Of a stretch of 64,000 nt of DNA, positions 54,501 through 61,800 are shown one piece after another. The position numbers and the translations under genes were made by a program. Below the pieces are notes generated by a model, which worked only from the letters and a program-made list of their open reading frames with translations, had not been told where the DNA came from and did not search any database. The stretch's first letter is position 1. Each line of letters starts with the position of its first letter. This DNA comes from Micromonospora haikouensis (lineage in GTDB: Bacteria > Actinomycetota > Actinomycetes > Mycobacteriales > Micromonosporaceae), in the NCBI RefSeq assembly GCF_900091595.1, contig NZ_FMCW01000001.1, positions 281,706 to 345,705 on the forward strand. Reading direction: 5' to 3'.

Positions 54501-54897
54501 CGGGCGGCTCGGGGGCGCGCACCGGCAGCCCTCCGCCGCCCCCGCGGCCTGCGCCCGCGCCGGGGGCCGCCGGGGCCGGCAGGTGCAGCTCGACCCAGCG
54601 CGGCGGGGTGGTCGCCCCGGGCCCCGGCGGCGGGTCGACCCCGCCCCCGGCCGGGTGGACCCGGGAGCCTGGCCCCGGCCCCGCCGTCGGGTCGGCCGCC
54701 TCCGTCGGGTCGGCCTCCCCGGGTGCGGCCGACCCCGGGGTGGAGCCCGACGGGGGATGCGCCGACGGTTCCCCCCGCGACGGCGACGCGCCGTCCCCGG
54801 GGAGGAACCGGGCCAGCCAGAGCGCCTCCGCGACCTCCCTCGGCAGGGCGTCGAGGCCGCCGCCGCGAAGCGCCTCCACCAGCCGGGCCGTGCGCAT
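51508..54897 (-). CDS. SAV_2336-type vWA-like protein with C-terminal helical repeats
   Basis: The 1129-residue protein has an N-terminal helical start (MRTARLVEALRGGGLDALPR), a long Pro/Gly/Arg-rich linker, then a vWA-like module (residues ~190-320) with WFDLTLAVDAGASMAVWHPL (MIDAS-like DxGxS) and RRLILVVSDCAGPQWHDGSM, a middle helical domain (LQIQPDWLAGWARL, RLATQLAELPVTLPVMRLVQ), and from about residue 560 to the end many TPR-like helical repeats (LDEAVQLYLAAAGTATGADR, YRRAVELYGRRHGPDGDRTV). It matches the vWA partner of vWA-MoxR-VMAP systems. The start overlaps the MoxR stop (TGATG). Confidence 0.8.
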   Translation of the reverse strand: MRTARLVEALRGGGLDALPREVAEALWLARFLPGDGASPSRGEPSAHPPSGSTPGSAAPGEADPTEAADPTAGPGPGSRVHPAGGGVDPPPGPGATTPPRWVELHLPAPAAPGAGAGRGGGGGLPVRAPEPPALDARALTRSLRPLRRRVPDPRAVVVDEEATATRIVEEGLWLPVLRQVRRPWFDLTLAVDAGASMAVWHPLVDDLAAVLARLGAFRRVERVRLPSGPGQRFEVGVAGGPGVPGHSMRELLDPRGRRLILVVSDCAGPQWHDGSMFRTLQDWARRETVAILQPLPQRMWRRSGLVPVRGRLTATDGGAANRQLRFTPRQWRPGRDLTGIVPVPVLQIQPDWLAGWARLTGTGAGSIDAVITLPPQPGPPAAAEPPAGGGPEAAAHRLRRFRATASPEALRLATQLAELPVTLPVMRLVQQASATPTHPAHLAEVLLGGLLVRQPGPAGDLRFDFHSGVRPMLRELLLHTDLVRLRHEIARFLAGQMGISMREFAAALSGPPGTTGHAALGAPIGRLPTTVLTRLGGRHQELIAFVEDGAPEPPHKVNGTPPTVPPASGAAGQDPPVQERDLAGLDAAIGSLRRATARDPAHADLPELARALRARFRLTGASADLLEAASILEQVVRGGRGVGDPELVLDLAEVRLALFAERGTAGDLTAAVGLFRGVVAAGGPGAGGSRAAVGLARALVVRADRLGAAADLDEAVQLYLAAAGTATGADRDDLRLRAVDALLRRFVLTGDRAALHRADAVAGAAADTPARLSRQVRLAELLRRAADGEPGVLHRAAQLYAEAAGRDGDARVLRGLAETHSELFAATGDPAELDAALAAARSAVAASDGDDLAYAECLATLTRVLRPRAALDHRGADLDELVDAARRLLDAVPGSHPDRHHHLATLGDALRLRYGAEGDAGDIQEACARFEEAVRVSPPTGPGIAGLLTDLSDALRARAERFGSRADLDAARLALVRAVDVTPAADPRSADRVRLLAEVLVALRERAAAVACYRRAVELYGRRHGPDGDRTVEVRAAFGGALIDADRFTEARDELRAVVDVLAQRLGPEHRRTLAARHAAARALVGLGDLDGARRELRKVLAGQARGGGEDDPDAVATRKLLDRLAGSD

Positions 54898-55907
54898 CAG
54901 GAATCAGGTCCCGCGTCGAGTTGCCGCAGCACCAGGTCCGCCAGCCGCTCCCGGTCGGGCGGCCCGCCGTCGGGCGCCTGGACGGTGAGGTAGATGGCGT
55001 TGAGGAGCTGGTCCGTGGCGAGGGTGCCGCGCTCGCGCCGGGCCAGGAAGAGCTCCACCAGCTCGGCGGTGTCCGCCGTCGGCTCGGTGCCGAAGTGGGC
55101 GGCCACGATGGCGCCGAGCTGCTCGGCGTCCGGCTGCCCCAGATCGAGCCGCAGGCACCGCCGGTGGAACGCGGGGGAGAACTCCCGCTCACCGTTGCTG
55201 GTCATCAGCACCAGCGGGAACGCGTTGCACCGCACCACGCCCCGGTGCACCCCGACCAGGTCGTCGCTGCCCTCGACCGGCAGCTCCACCCGGGGCTGGC
55301 TGGCGGCGATCCGTTGCAGCTCCGGGATCGGGTACTCGCCCTCCTCGAAGATGTTGAGCAGGTCGTTCGGCAGGTCGACGTCGCTCTTGTCGATCTCGTC
55401 GATCAGCAGCACCCTCGGGTGCTCGTACGGCAGCAGGGCCGTGCCCAGCGGCCCCAGCCGCAGGTAGCGGCCGATCTGCAGGTCGCCCGTCGTGCCGAGC
55501 TGGTGGTGCAGGCTGGCCTCCTGGAGCCGGCCGATCGCGTCGTAGCTGTAGAGCCCCTCGGCCAGGGTGGACCGGCTGGTGACCGGCCACCGCAGCACCG
55601 GGCCCAGGGCCAGCTCGTGCGCCACCGCGTACGCGAGGGTCGACTTGCCCACGCCGGGCTTGCCCGTGATCAACAACGGTCGGCGCAGATAGAGCGCGGC
55701 GTTGATCAGCTCCAGCTCGTCCGGGCGGGGCCGGTAGCTCACCGCCCGGTGCTGCTCGCCGAGCCGTCGCCCGACGCCACCGTCCAGGCTCGACGGCGGC
55801 GGCACCAGGGGGGTGCCGTCGAACACCCGCCAGGGCGGGGGAGGCGGGAGCCGGAGTATCCCGGAGTGGGGCCGACCCGTGCCCCGGTAGATCCACCAGT
55901 CCTGCAC
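54897..55907 (-). CDS. MoxR-type AAA+ ATPase
   Basis: The 336-residue protein has a Pro-rich N-terminal ~50 residues, then an AAA+ core: Walker A LLITGKPGVGKSTLAYAVAH (near residue 80), TSRSTLAEGLYSYDAIGRLQ, Walker B HPRVLLIDEIDKSDVDLPND, sensor 1 LVLMTSNGEREFSPAFHRRC with the arginine finger region. MoxR ATPases act with vWA proteins as chaperone-like machines that remodel or deliver effector proteins. GTG 55907 has AGGAGGG 7 bases upstream, the strongest ribosome site in the operon. It lies 35 bases after the protease gene and overlaps the vWA gene. Confidence 0.9.
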   Translation of the reverse strand: MQDWWIYRGTGRPHSGILRLPPPPPWRVFDGTPLVPPPSSLDGGVGRRLGEQHRAVSYRPRPDELELINAALYLRRPLLITGKPGVGKSTLAYAVAHELALGPVLRWPVTSRSTLAEGLYSYDAIGRLQEASLHHQLGTTGDLQIGRYLRLGPLGTALLPYEHPRVLLIDEIDKSDVDLPNDLLNIFEEGEYPIPELQRIAASQPRVELPVEGSDDLVGVHRGVVRCNAFPLVLMTSNGEREFSPAFHRRCLRLDLGQPDAEQLGAIVAAHFGTEPTADTAELVELFLARRERGTLATDQLLNAIYLTVQAPDGGPPDRERLADLVLRQLDAGPDS

Positions 55908-55942
55908 GTCTCTTCCCTCCTGTCGGCCGGCCCGCGCCGGTC

Positions 55943-57862
55943 TCACCACTGCGCGTCGAGCGTCGAGGCGCCCCGGAAACGCCGGAACGGGTTGTCCCAG
56001 AGCAGGACCAGCCGGTGCCCGCAGTGGTTCTCGTCGCGTGCCTCCACCGCCGCGGCCCGCAGCTGCCGCACGTCCAGGGGCAGCGCCCCGATCGGCCGGT
56101 GCCGCAGCCGGGGCTCCAGGTCCGCGAGGAACGCCTCGCCCCGGCAGGCGCCCGCGCCGCCCGGGCCGCCGTGCCGCTCGCAGCCGACCCGGCTCCACAG
56201 CGCCACCGGCGTCCCGGCCCGCAACGCGACCTCCAGCAGGGTGCGCCGGGCCCGGTCCGTGGTCGGGCCGGGCAGCAGCACGCCCGCCGGGTTGGTGCGG
56301 GTGAGGTGGGCGTAGAACCAGGTCGGCCCGACGTCGACCCCGCAGCCGACGGTGGCGAACGACATGCCGTCGCCGTCCGCCGACAGCGCGTCCCAGTGCT
56401 CCTCGGCCTCCGGCCGGGAGCCCGACTCCTCGTCGTCGGCGAGCCGCACCAGCACGGGCCGGACCAACCCGAGCGGGACGGGGTCGTGGTCGAGGATCCA
56501 CTCGTCGACCGGCAGGTCCAGCAGTTCCGGCGGCAGGGTCAGCTCGACCATCACCCGGCGGCCCCAGCCGAGGTGGCCCAGCCCGAGGCGCAGCAGCCGC
56601 CGCAGCGCCGCCTCCAGCTCCGGCACGGGGATCGGCTCGTCCTGCTGGTCGAGGCAGCGGACGTCGTCGCGGCTGCGGTAGACCGACATCGACAGCAGGT
56701 ACCGCTGCTGGTCGTGGCCCGCCGGGGTGACCTCCAGCAGCACGGACGACAGCTCCGCCGGCGTCGGCGTCCACGCGGTGGTGTGCCTCGCGAGCTGCGC
56801 CCGCTGGCCGAGGCGCATGGCCAGGTCGTCGATCCAGGCCCGGAGCACGGCCCGCTCGGCGTCCCGGCAGCGGGGGATCAGCTCGGTGGCGAGGACCAGC
56901 AGCGGGTGCAGCTCCCCGCGCCGGGCCCGGGCCACGTCGTCGAGGGCGCCGATGACGTCGCGCCGGTCCAGCAGCGGCTGCGCCGGCGTCGGCGCGGCGG
57001 GCCCGCCGCACGCCCGCTCGTAGAGCTGGTACGCGTCCTCGGCCGGCGGCAGCAGGGCCAGCAGCCCCCGCAGCCGCGCCTCCTCGGCGGCGCGCAGCAC
57101 CGGCAGCCGGGCCGCCGGGTTGAGCAACTCCGCGACCTCGGGCCGGACCGTCTCGGTGCGCCGGTCCCGCAGCCGGTCGATGGCGTACGCCCAACTGCCG
57201 TCGGCCCCGTGGTGCCGATCGTGCCCGCGCCACAGCTCGCGCAGCAGGGCGATGGGCAGCCCGCGCAGCTCGGCCAGGGGGATGGCCAGCCCGCCGTACG
57301 CGTCACCCGGCCGGTGGGGGGTCTGCACCATCGCGCACACCTCACCGGTGGTGAGGTCCAGCACCGGGCTGCCGGGGCTGCCCTTGGCGAGTTCGTCACC
57401 ACGCAACCGCAGCGCGGTGGCCCCCCGGACGCCCTGCGGGCCCGCCGACCGGGGCCAGGCGGGGGTGGCCTCCGCCGTGGCGTGCTCCCCGGCGAAGCCC
57501 ACGGTGTGCAGCGGCGTGCCCTCCGGCGGCGGCTGCTCGCCGAGCCAGACGCACGGGTGCCCGGCGGGCGCGTCGGCGACCCGCAGCACGGCGAGGTCGG
57601 GCGGGGACCAGACCGGCTGGCCGCCGGGTGAGGACGGGGCGGCGTGCACCACCTGCGCGGTCAGCGCCCGCCCGTCCCAGCGCACCGGCAGCACGTCACC
57701 CTGCCGGCCGCCCACCACGTGTGCGCAGGTCAGGGCGAAGCCGGGGGCGACGAAGAAGGCGGTGCCGCCGGGGACGTCCGCGCCGGGAAGCACCTCGAGC
57801 ACGGTGGAGCGCAGGGCCCGGCCGAGATCGTCGAAGCCGTCGGTGACCAGTGGAGCTCCCAT
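55943..57862 (-). CDS. Trypsin-like serine protease with VMAP-type C-terminal domain
   Basis: The 639-residue protein starts MGAPLVTDGFDDLGRALRST. The N-terminal ~200 residues are a trypsin-like protease with all three catalytic regions: His in LTCAHVVGG, Asp in PPDLAVLRV, Ser in KGSPGSPVLD. A middle helical segment (residues ~230-370) may be an effector-associated or VMAP M-type domain, and residues ~400-639 match the VMAP C-terminal region (LLSMSVYRSRDDVRCLDQQD, VMVELTLPPELLDLPVDEW, VGCGVDVGPTWFYAHLTRTN, HRLVLLWDNPFRRFRG). There is no signal peptide, so it is a cytoplasmic effector held in check by its ternary partners. GAGGGG precedes the ATG. Confidence 0.85.
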   Translation of the reverse strand: MGAPLVTDGFDDLGRALRSTVLEVLPGADVPGGTAFFVAPGFALTCAHVVGGRQGDVLPVRWDGRALTAQVVHAAPSSPGGQPVWSPPDLAVLRVADAPAGHPCVWLGEQPPPEGTPLHTVGFAGEHATAEATPAWPRSAGPQGVRGATALRLRGDELAKGSPGSPVLDLTTGEVCAMVQTPHRPGDAYGGLAIPLAELRGLPIALLRELWRGHDRHHGADGSWAYAIDRLRDRRTETVRPEVAELLNPAARLPVLRAAEEARLRGLLALLPPAEDAYQLYERACGGPAAPTPAQPLLDRRDVIGALDDVARARRGELHPLLVLATELIPRCRDAERAVLRAWIDDLAMRLGQRAQLARHTTAWTPTPAELSSVLLEVTPAGHDQQRYLLSMSVYRSRDDVRCLDQQDEPIPVPELEAALRRLLRLGLGHLGWGRRVMVELTLPPELLDLPVDEWILDHDPVPLGLVRPVLVRLADDEESGSRPEAEEHWDALSADGDGMSFATVGCGVDVGPTWFYAHLTRTNPAGVLLPGPTTDRARRTLLEVALRAGTPVALWSRVGCERHGGPGGAGACRGEAFLADLEPRLRHRPIGALPLDVRQLRAAAVEARDENHCGHRLVLLWDNPFRRFRGASTLDAQW

Positions 57863-58148
57863 GGTGTCGCCCCTCAGTCGTGCGCCCCGGCGGACACGGG
57901 GCGGACGGCCCCGCCCCCGCGCCGGCCCGGCTGCGGGACCCGCACGTCCTCCGACACAGGCCCGTCCTTCCCTCGACGACGCGCGTCCATCACACGGTAG
58001 CGATTCAGCGACGGGGATCGACAGCCCGCAACGGCCGATCGGGTGTCGGAACATGGGCTCCCGGGCCGCCGTCCGCCCGCCGCCCGTCGTCCGCCTCCGC
58101 CGCCGGTGCCGCCGCGGGCCGGGAGCGTCGCCCGATAGGGTCGGTGCC
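57863..58148. other. Divergent control region for the conflict operon and DUF402 gene
   Basis: No gene is supported in these 286 bases. The plus-strand end holds the leaderless promoter of the DUF402 gene. No clear operator or repeat was recognised for the minus-strand operon. Confidence 0.5.
58136..58141 (+). promoter_or_regulatory. -10 box (TAGGGT) of a leaderless DUF402 transcript
   Basis: TAGGGT ends 7 bases before ATG 58149 with no ribosome site between. Confidence 0.6.
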
Positions 58149-58796
58149 ATGAGGTTCGCGCCCGGCCGGTTGATCGTGCACCGCAACGTCCGGCGCGGCC
58201 GGATCGGCTGGGCCCGGACGGGGCGGGTGGTCAGCGACGACGAGCGCGGCCTGCTGGTCTACGTCGCCCGCGACTCGCCGGTGGCCAACGAGGTGACCGC
58301 GGCGGGGCTCGGCCTGCGGGCGGTGCCGTTCACCGAGTGGGCCACCTCGTCGTACCGGCTGGCCCGCGGGCGGTGGAACGGGCCGGCGCTGCTGAAGTTC
58401 CTGCCCGTGGGCGAGGCGCACTCCGTCTGGTGGTTCTCCGACGCCGCCGGCCGGTTCAGTCACTGGTACGTCAACCTGGAGGAGCCCGGCGTGCGCTGGG
58501 ACGACGGTGACCTGGCCGGGGTGGACATGGTCGACCAGGACCTCGACGTGGTGATCCGGCCCGACCGCACCTGGGAGTGGAAGGACGAGGAGGAGTTCGC
58601 CGAGCGGCTGGCCTTCCCCGCCGACTACTGGGTGGCCGACGAGGCCGCGGTCCGGGCCGAGGGGAAGCGGGTGATCGCCCGCGCCGAGGCCGGTGAGTTC
58701 CCGTTCGACGGCACCTGGTGCGACTTCGTCCCGCCGTCCGGGTGGGACGTGCCCGGGGCGCTGCCGCCCGGCTGGGACCGCCCGCCCGCCCGCTGA
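58149..58796 (+). CDS. DUF402 domain protein (nucleoside di/triphosphatase-like)
   Basis: The 215-residue protein starts MRFAPGRLIVHRNVRRGRIG and has the DUF402 beta-barrel: FLPVGEAHSVWWFSDAAGRF, HWYVNLEEPGVRWDDGDLAG, VDMVDQDLDVVIRPDRTWEWKDEEEF, holding the Asp residues that bind metal in relatives. Family members hydrolyse nucleoside di- and triphosphates or fluoroacetyl-CoA-type substrates; no activity can be fixed here. It diverges from the conflict operon and leads into the rpsP cluster. Confidence 0.85.
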   Translation: MRFAPGRLIVHRNVRRGRIGWARTGRVVSDDERGLLVYVARDSPVANEVTAAGLGLRAVPFTEWATSSYRLARGRWNGPALLKFLPVGEAHSVWWFSDAAGRFSHWYVNLEEPGVRWDDGDLAGVDMVDQDLDVVIRPDRTWEWKDEEEFAERLAFPADYWVADEAAVRAEGKRVIARAEAGEFPFDGTWCDFVPPSGWDVPGALPPGWDRPPAR

Positions 58797-59049
58797 CACG
58801 AATCACCCAAACGGCGCGAAGTGCTCTTTTCGGTGCCGTCGGGCGGCGGCCCGGCCGGCCGATGTGAGGAATCCCGGCCCGATCTGGCAGAATGGGTCGC
58901 TGGTATCCGGCGCGCGTCCGGCGCCCTCTACCCCGGGCGCGTCGCCAGTCCACCGAGCAGTCTCCGGCCCAACCCCACTGTGCCGGTCGACACTCACCCG
59001 TGCACCGCCCGGACCGGGCCGGTGAGATCGCAACAGGAGCGAAACAACT

Positions 59050-59511
59050 GTGGCCGTAAAGATCCGGCTCCTGCGGATGGGCAAGATCCGCAACCCGCAG
59101 TACCGCATCGTCGTCGCCGACTCGCGCTCCAAGCGTGACGGTCGCGCGATCGAGTTCGTCGGTGTGTACCAGCCGAAGGAGGACCCTTCGGTGATCGAGG
59201 TCAAGTCGGAGCGGGTCCAGTACTGGCTGTCCGTCGGCGCGCAGCCGAGCGACGCCGTGCAGCGCCTGCTGGAGCTGACCGGCGACTGGCAGAAGTTCAA
59301 GGGCCTGCCGGCCCCGCCGCCGCTGAAGGTCGCCGCCGAGCGCGCCGACCGCAAGGCGGCGTACGAGGCCGAGGCGAAGGCCGCCGCCGGCCTGGCCGAC
59401 GCCCCGGCGAAGCCGGCCAAGAAGGCCGCCAAGGCCGAGGCCCCGGCCGCCGAGCAGGCGCCGAAGGCCGAGGAGCAGCCCGCCGCGGACGCCGCCGGCG
59501 AGCAGGCCTGA
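59050..59511 (+). CDS. rpsP: 30S ribosomal protein S16
   Basis: The 153-residue protein has the S16 core in its first ~85 residues: [60 protein letters not shown]. The C-terminal ~65 residues are an Ala/Lys/Glu-rich tail typical of actinobacterial S16. GTG 59050 after CAGGAGCGAAACAAC. A CAGAAT box at 58888-58893 is a possible promoter in the 253-base gap upstream. It begins the rpsP-khpA-rimM-trmD cluster. Confidence 0.98.
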   Translation: MAVKIRLLRMGKIRNPQYRIVVADSRSKRDGRAIEFVGVYQPKEDPSVIEVKSERVQYWLSVGAQPSDAVQRLLELTGDWQKFKGLPAPPPLKVAAERADRKAAYEAEAKAAAGLADAPAKPAKKAAKAEAPAAEQAPKAEEQPAADAAGEQA

Positions 59512-59512
59512 C

Positions 59513-59746
59513 ATGGCACTGCGTCCGGCGCTTGAGCACCTGGTCAAGGGCATCGTCGACCACCCGGACGACGTCCGGGTCCGGCTGGTCGACAACCGTC
59601 GGGGCAAGCGGCTGGAAGTCCGCGTGCACCCGGAGGACCTCGGCACGGTGATCGGGCGGTCCGGCCGGACCGCCAAGGCGCTGCGCCAGGTGATCGGCTC
59701 CATCGGTGGGCGCGGCGTGCGCGTCGACATCGTCGACTCGTACTGA
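59513..59746 (+). CDS. khpA: KH-domain RNA-binding protein KhpA
   Basis: The 77-residue protein is a single KH domain (LEHLVKGIVDHPDDVRVRLV, RRGKRLEVRVHPEDLGTVIG, RSGRTAKALRQVIGSIGGRG) with the GxxG-type loop in GRSGRT. KhpA proteins pair with KhpB/Jag and bind RNA; they influence cell division and length. It starts one base after rpsP and overlaps rimM by one base. Confidence 0.93.
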   Translation: MALRPALEHLVKGIVDHPDDVRVRLVDNRRGKRLEVRVHPEDLGTVIGRSGRTAKALRQVIGSIGGRGVRVDIVDSY

Positions 59747-60303
59747 TGCGGCTCATCGTCGGCCGGATCGGCAAGCCGCACGGCATCCGCGGTGAGGTCA
59801 CCGTCGAGGTGCGCACCGACGAGCCCGAGGCACGCTTCGCGCCCGGTTCGGTACTCGCTACCGAGCCGGGCGCGGCGCCGCCGGCCAACCCCGCTCCCGG
59901 CCCCGGCGTGCCGTTCCGGGTCCCGGCCGCGCTGACCGTGGAGTCCGCCCGCTGGCACCAGGGGCGGATGCTGGTCGCCTTCGAGGGCGTGCTGGAGCGC
60001 GACGTCGCCGAGGCGCTGCGCGGCACCCTGCTGGGGGTGGACAGCGCCGACGTCGCCCCGCCGGAGGACCCGGAGGAGTTCCACGACCACCAGCTCGTCG
60101 GGCTGGCGGCGGTCACCCCGGCCGGCGAACACCTCGGCGAGGTGGTCAAGATCGACCATGCGCCCGCGTCCGACCTGCTGGTGCTGCGCCGCCCCGAGGG
60201 GCGCACGGCGCTGATCCCGTTCGTCAGGGCGATCGTGCCCGAGGTCGACCTCGCCGGCGGTCGCGTCGTCGTCGACCCGCCCGGCGGCCTGCTCGACCTC
60301 TAG
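59746..60303 (+). CDS. rimM: 16S rRNA processing protein RimM
   Basis: RimM helps mature the 30S head and binds S19. The 185-residue protein has the N-terminal barrel ([20 protein letters not shown]), the middle insert, and the C-terminal PRC-like barrel ([40 protein letters not shown]). ATG 59746 shares a base with the khpA stop; trmD follows after 19 bases. Confidence 0.96.
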   Translation: MRLIVGRIGKPHGIRGEVTVEVRTDEPEARFAPGSVLATEPGAAPPANPAPGPGVPFRVPAALTVESARWHQGRMLVAFEGVLERDVAEALRGTLLGVDSADVAPPEDPEEFHDHQLVGLAAVTPAGEHLGEVVKIDHAPASDLLVLRRPEGRTALIPFVRAIVPEVDLAGGRVVVDPPGGLLDL

Positions 60304-60322
60304 GCCCCTGGAGCACCCGCGC

Positions 60323-61111
60323 ATGCGCGTCGACGTCGTGTCGATCTTCCCCGAGTACCTCGCCCCGCTCGACCTGTCGCTGATCGGCAGGGCCCGGGCC
60401 GCCGGGACGCTGCGGCTGGCCGTACACGACCTGCGGAGCTGGACCCACGACGTGCACCGCACGGTCGACGACACGCCCTACGGGGGCGGGCCCGGCATGG
60501 TGATGCGGCCCGAGCCGTGGGGCGAGGCGCTCGACGCCCTCGCCCCGGCCGAGCTGGCCCCGGACGGCGTCACCCTGCCCCGGCTGCTGGTGCCGTCGCC
60601 GGCCGGTGAGCCGTTCACCCAGGCCATGGCGCACGAGCTGGCCGCCGAGTCGCACCTGCTCTTCGCCTGCGGCCGGTACGAGGGCATCGACCAGCGGGTG
60701 CTCGACCACGCCGCGACCCGGATGCGGGTCACCGAGGTCTCCCTCGGTGACTACGTGCTCTTCGGCGGCGAGGTGGCCGTGCTGGTGATCCTGGAGGCCG
60801 TGACCCGGCTGCTGCCCGGGGTGCTCGGCAACGCCGGCTCGCTGGACGAGGAGTCGCACGCCCACGGGCTGCTGGAGGCGCCGATGTACACCAAACCGGC
60901 GACCTGGCGCGGGCACGAGGTTCCGGAGGTGCTGCGCTCCGGCGACCACGGCCGGATCGCCCGCTGGCGGCGCGACGAGGCGCTGACCCGTACCGCCGCC
61001 CGCCGGCCCGACCTGCTCGCCGCGCTCGACCCGGCGAGCCTGGACAAACGGGACCGGGCGGCCCTGGACCGGGCCGGATTTCCGCTGCCGGCGGGGGATG
61101 TGGCAAAGTAG
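60323..61111 (+). CDS. trmD: tRNA (guanine(37)-N1)-methyltransferase TrmD
   Basis: TrmD methylates G37 of tRNAs with a GG anticodon neighbour, which prevents frameshifting. The 262-residue SPOUT protein has [80 protein letters not shown] with the SAM trefoil knot, and the C-terminal tRNA-binding [23 protein letters not shown] 60323 fits the family start. Confidence 0.97.
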   Translation: MRVDVVSIFPEYLAPLDLSLIGRARAAGTLRLAVHDLRSWTHDVHRTVDDTPYGGGPGMVMRPEPWGEALDALAPAELAPDGVTLPRLLVPSPAGEPFTQAMAHELAAESHLLFACGRYEGIDQRVLDHAATRMRVTEVSLGDYVLFGGEVAVLVILEAVTRLLPGVLGNAGSLDEESHAHGLLEAPMYTKPATWRGHEVPEVLRSGDHGRIARWRRDEALTRTAARRPDLLAALDPASLDKRDRAALDRAGFPLPAGDVAK

Positions 61112-61125
61112 GGAGGTTGCCGTGA

Positions 61126-61144
61126 CCGCCCGCGCCGCGGGCGG
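61126..61144 (+). terminator. Hairpin between trmD and rplS
   Basis: CCGCCCGC and GCGGGCGG form a perfect 8-bp stem with a GCC loop, 14 bases after trmD. It could reduce read-through into rplS or attenuate it. Confidence 0.5.
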
Positions 61145-61250
61145 CTGCGAGGATCCTCGACCGGGGCCGTCCGCGGTCGCCACCCGGGGATCAGAATCAC
61201 CCTTCGCGCACCGACTGACGGTGCGCCGTGAGCCTCACGAGGACGCAGCG

Positions 61251-61607
61251 ATGAACATCCTGGACGCCCTTGACGCCCAGTCGAAGCGGGTCGACATCCC
61301 CCAGTTCCGCGCCGGTGACACCGTCAAGGTGCACGCGCGGGTCGTCGAGGGCAGCCGGTCCCGGGTCCAGATCTTCCAGGGCGTCGTCATCCGCCGCCAG
61401 GGTGACGGCCTGCGCGAGACCTTCTCGGTCCGCAAGATGAGCTTCGGCGTGGGTGTCGAGCGGACCTACCCGGTGAACAGCCCGGCGATCGACCGGATCG
61501 AGATCGTGACCCGTGGCGCCGTGCGCCGCGCCAAGCTCTACTACCTGCGCGAGCTGCGGGGCAAGAAGGCCAAGATCAAGGAGCGCCGCGAGAAGCAGCC
61601 GAGCTGA
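61251..61607 (+). CDS. rplS: 50S ribosomal protein L19
   Basis: The 118-residue protein matches L19: [60 protein letters not shown] and the basic C-terminus [23 protein letters not shown] 61251 follows GAGGACGCAGCG. It lies behind trmD with 139 bases between, in the usual actinobacterial order. Confidence 0.97.
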   Translation: MNILDALDAQSKRVDIPQFRAGDTVKVHARVVEGSRSRVQIFQGVVIRRQGDGLRETFSVRKMSFGVGVERTYPVNSPAIDRIEIVTRGAVRRAKLYYLRELRGKKAKIKERREKQPS

Positions 61608-61663
61608 CTTCCCGCTCGCCACGCCGCCTGAGCTGCGCGGATGTCGTACGGGCCCGGCCCGGT

Positions 61664-61669
61664 TACGCT
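61664..61669 (+). promoter_or_regulatory. -10 box (TACGCT) upstream of the first lepB
   Basis: TACGCT would start an mRNA near 61676 with a ~125-base leader to ATG 61801. The leader contains the hairpin at 61731-61776. Confidence 0.45.
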
Positions 61670-61730
61670 GGTCGCACGGGCGCAGGCGGGCATCGATGCG
61701 TCGCGGCGTGAGCCGCGGTCGCGGATCGTC

Positions 61731-61776
61731 CCACTACCGCCCGTGGGGCCTCGTCGAGGCTCCCGGGCGGTAGTGG
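61731..61776 (+). other. Long hairpin between rplS and the first lepB
   Basis: CCACTACCGCCCG and CGGGCGGTAGTGG form a perfect 13-bp outer stem; GCCTC/GAGGC forms an inner stem. It could terminate the rplS transcript or act as a leader structure of lepB, 25 bases before that ATG. Confidence 0.5.
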
Positions 61777-61800
61777 CGTTTCTGCGAACCGGGGAGTGGC

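Noticed and set aside
53092..54993. Long plus-strand reading frame opposite the vWA gene
   Set aside because: It is Gln/Arg/Pro-rich with no domain, and the minus-strand frame has MIDAS, repeats and gene overlaps.
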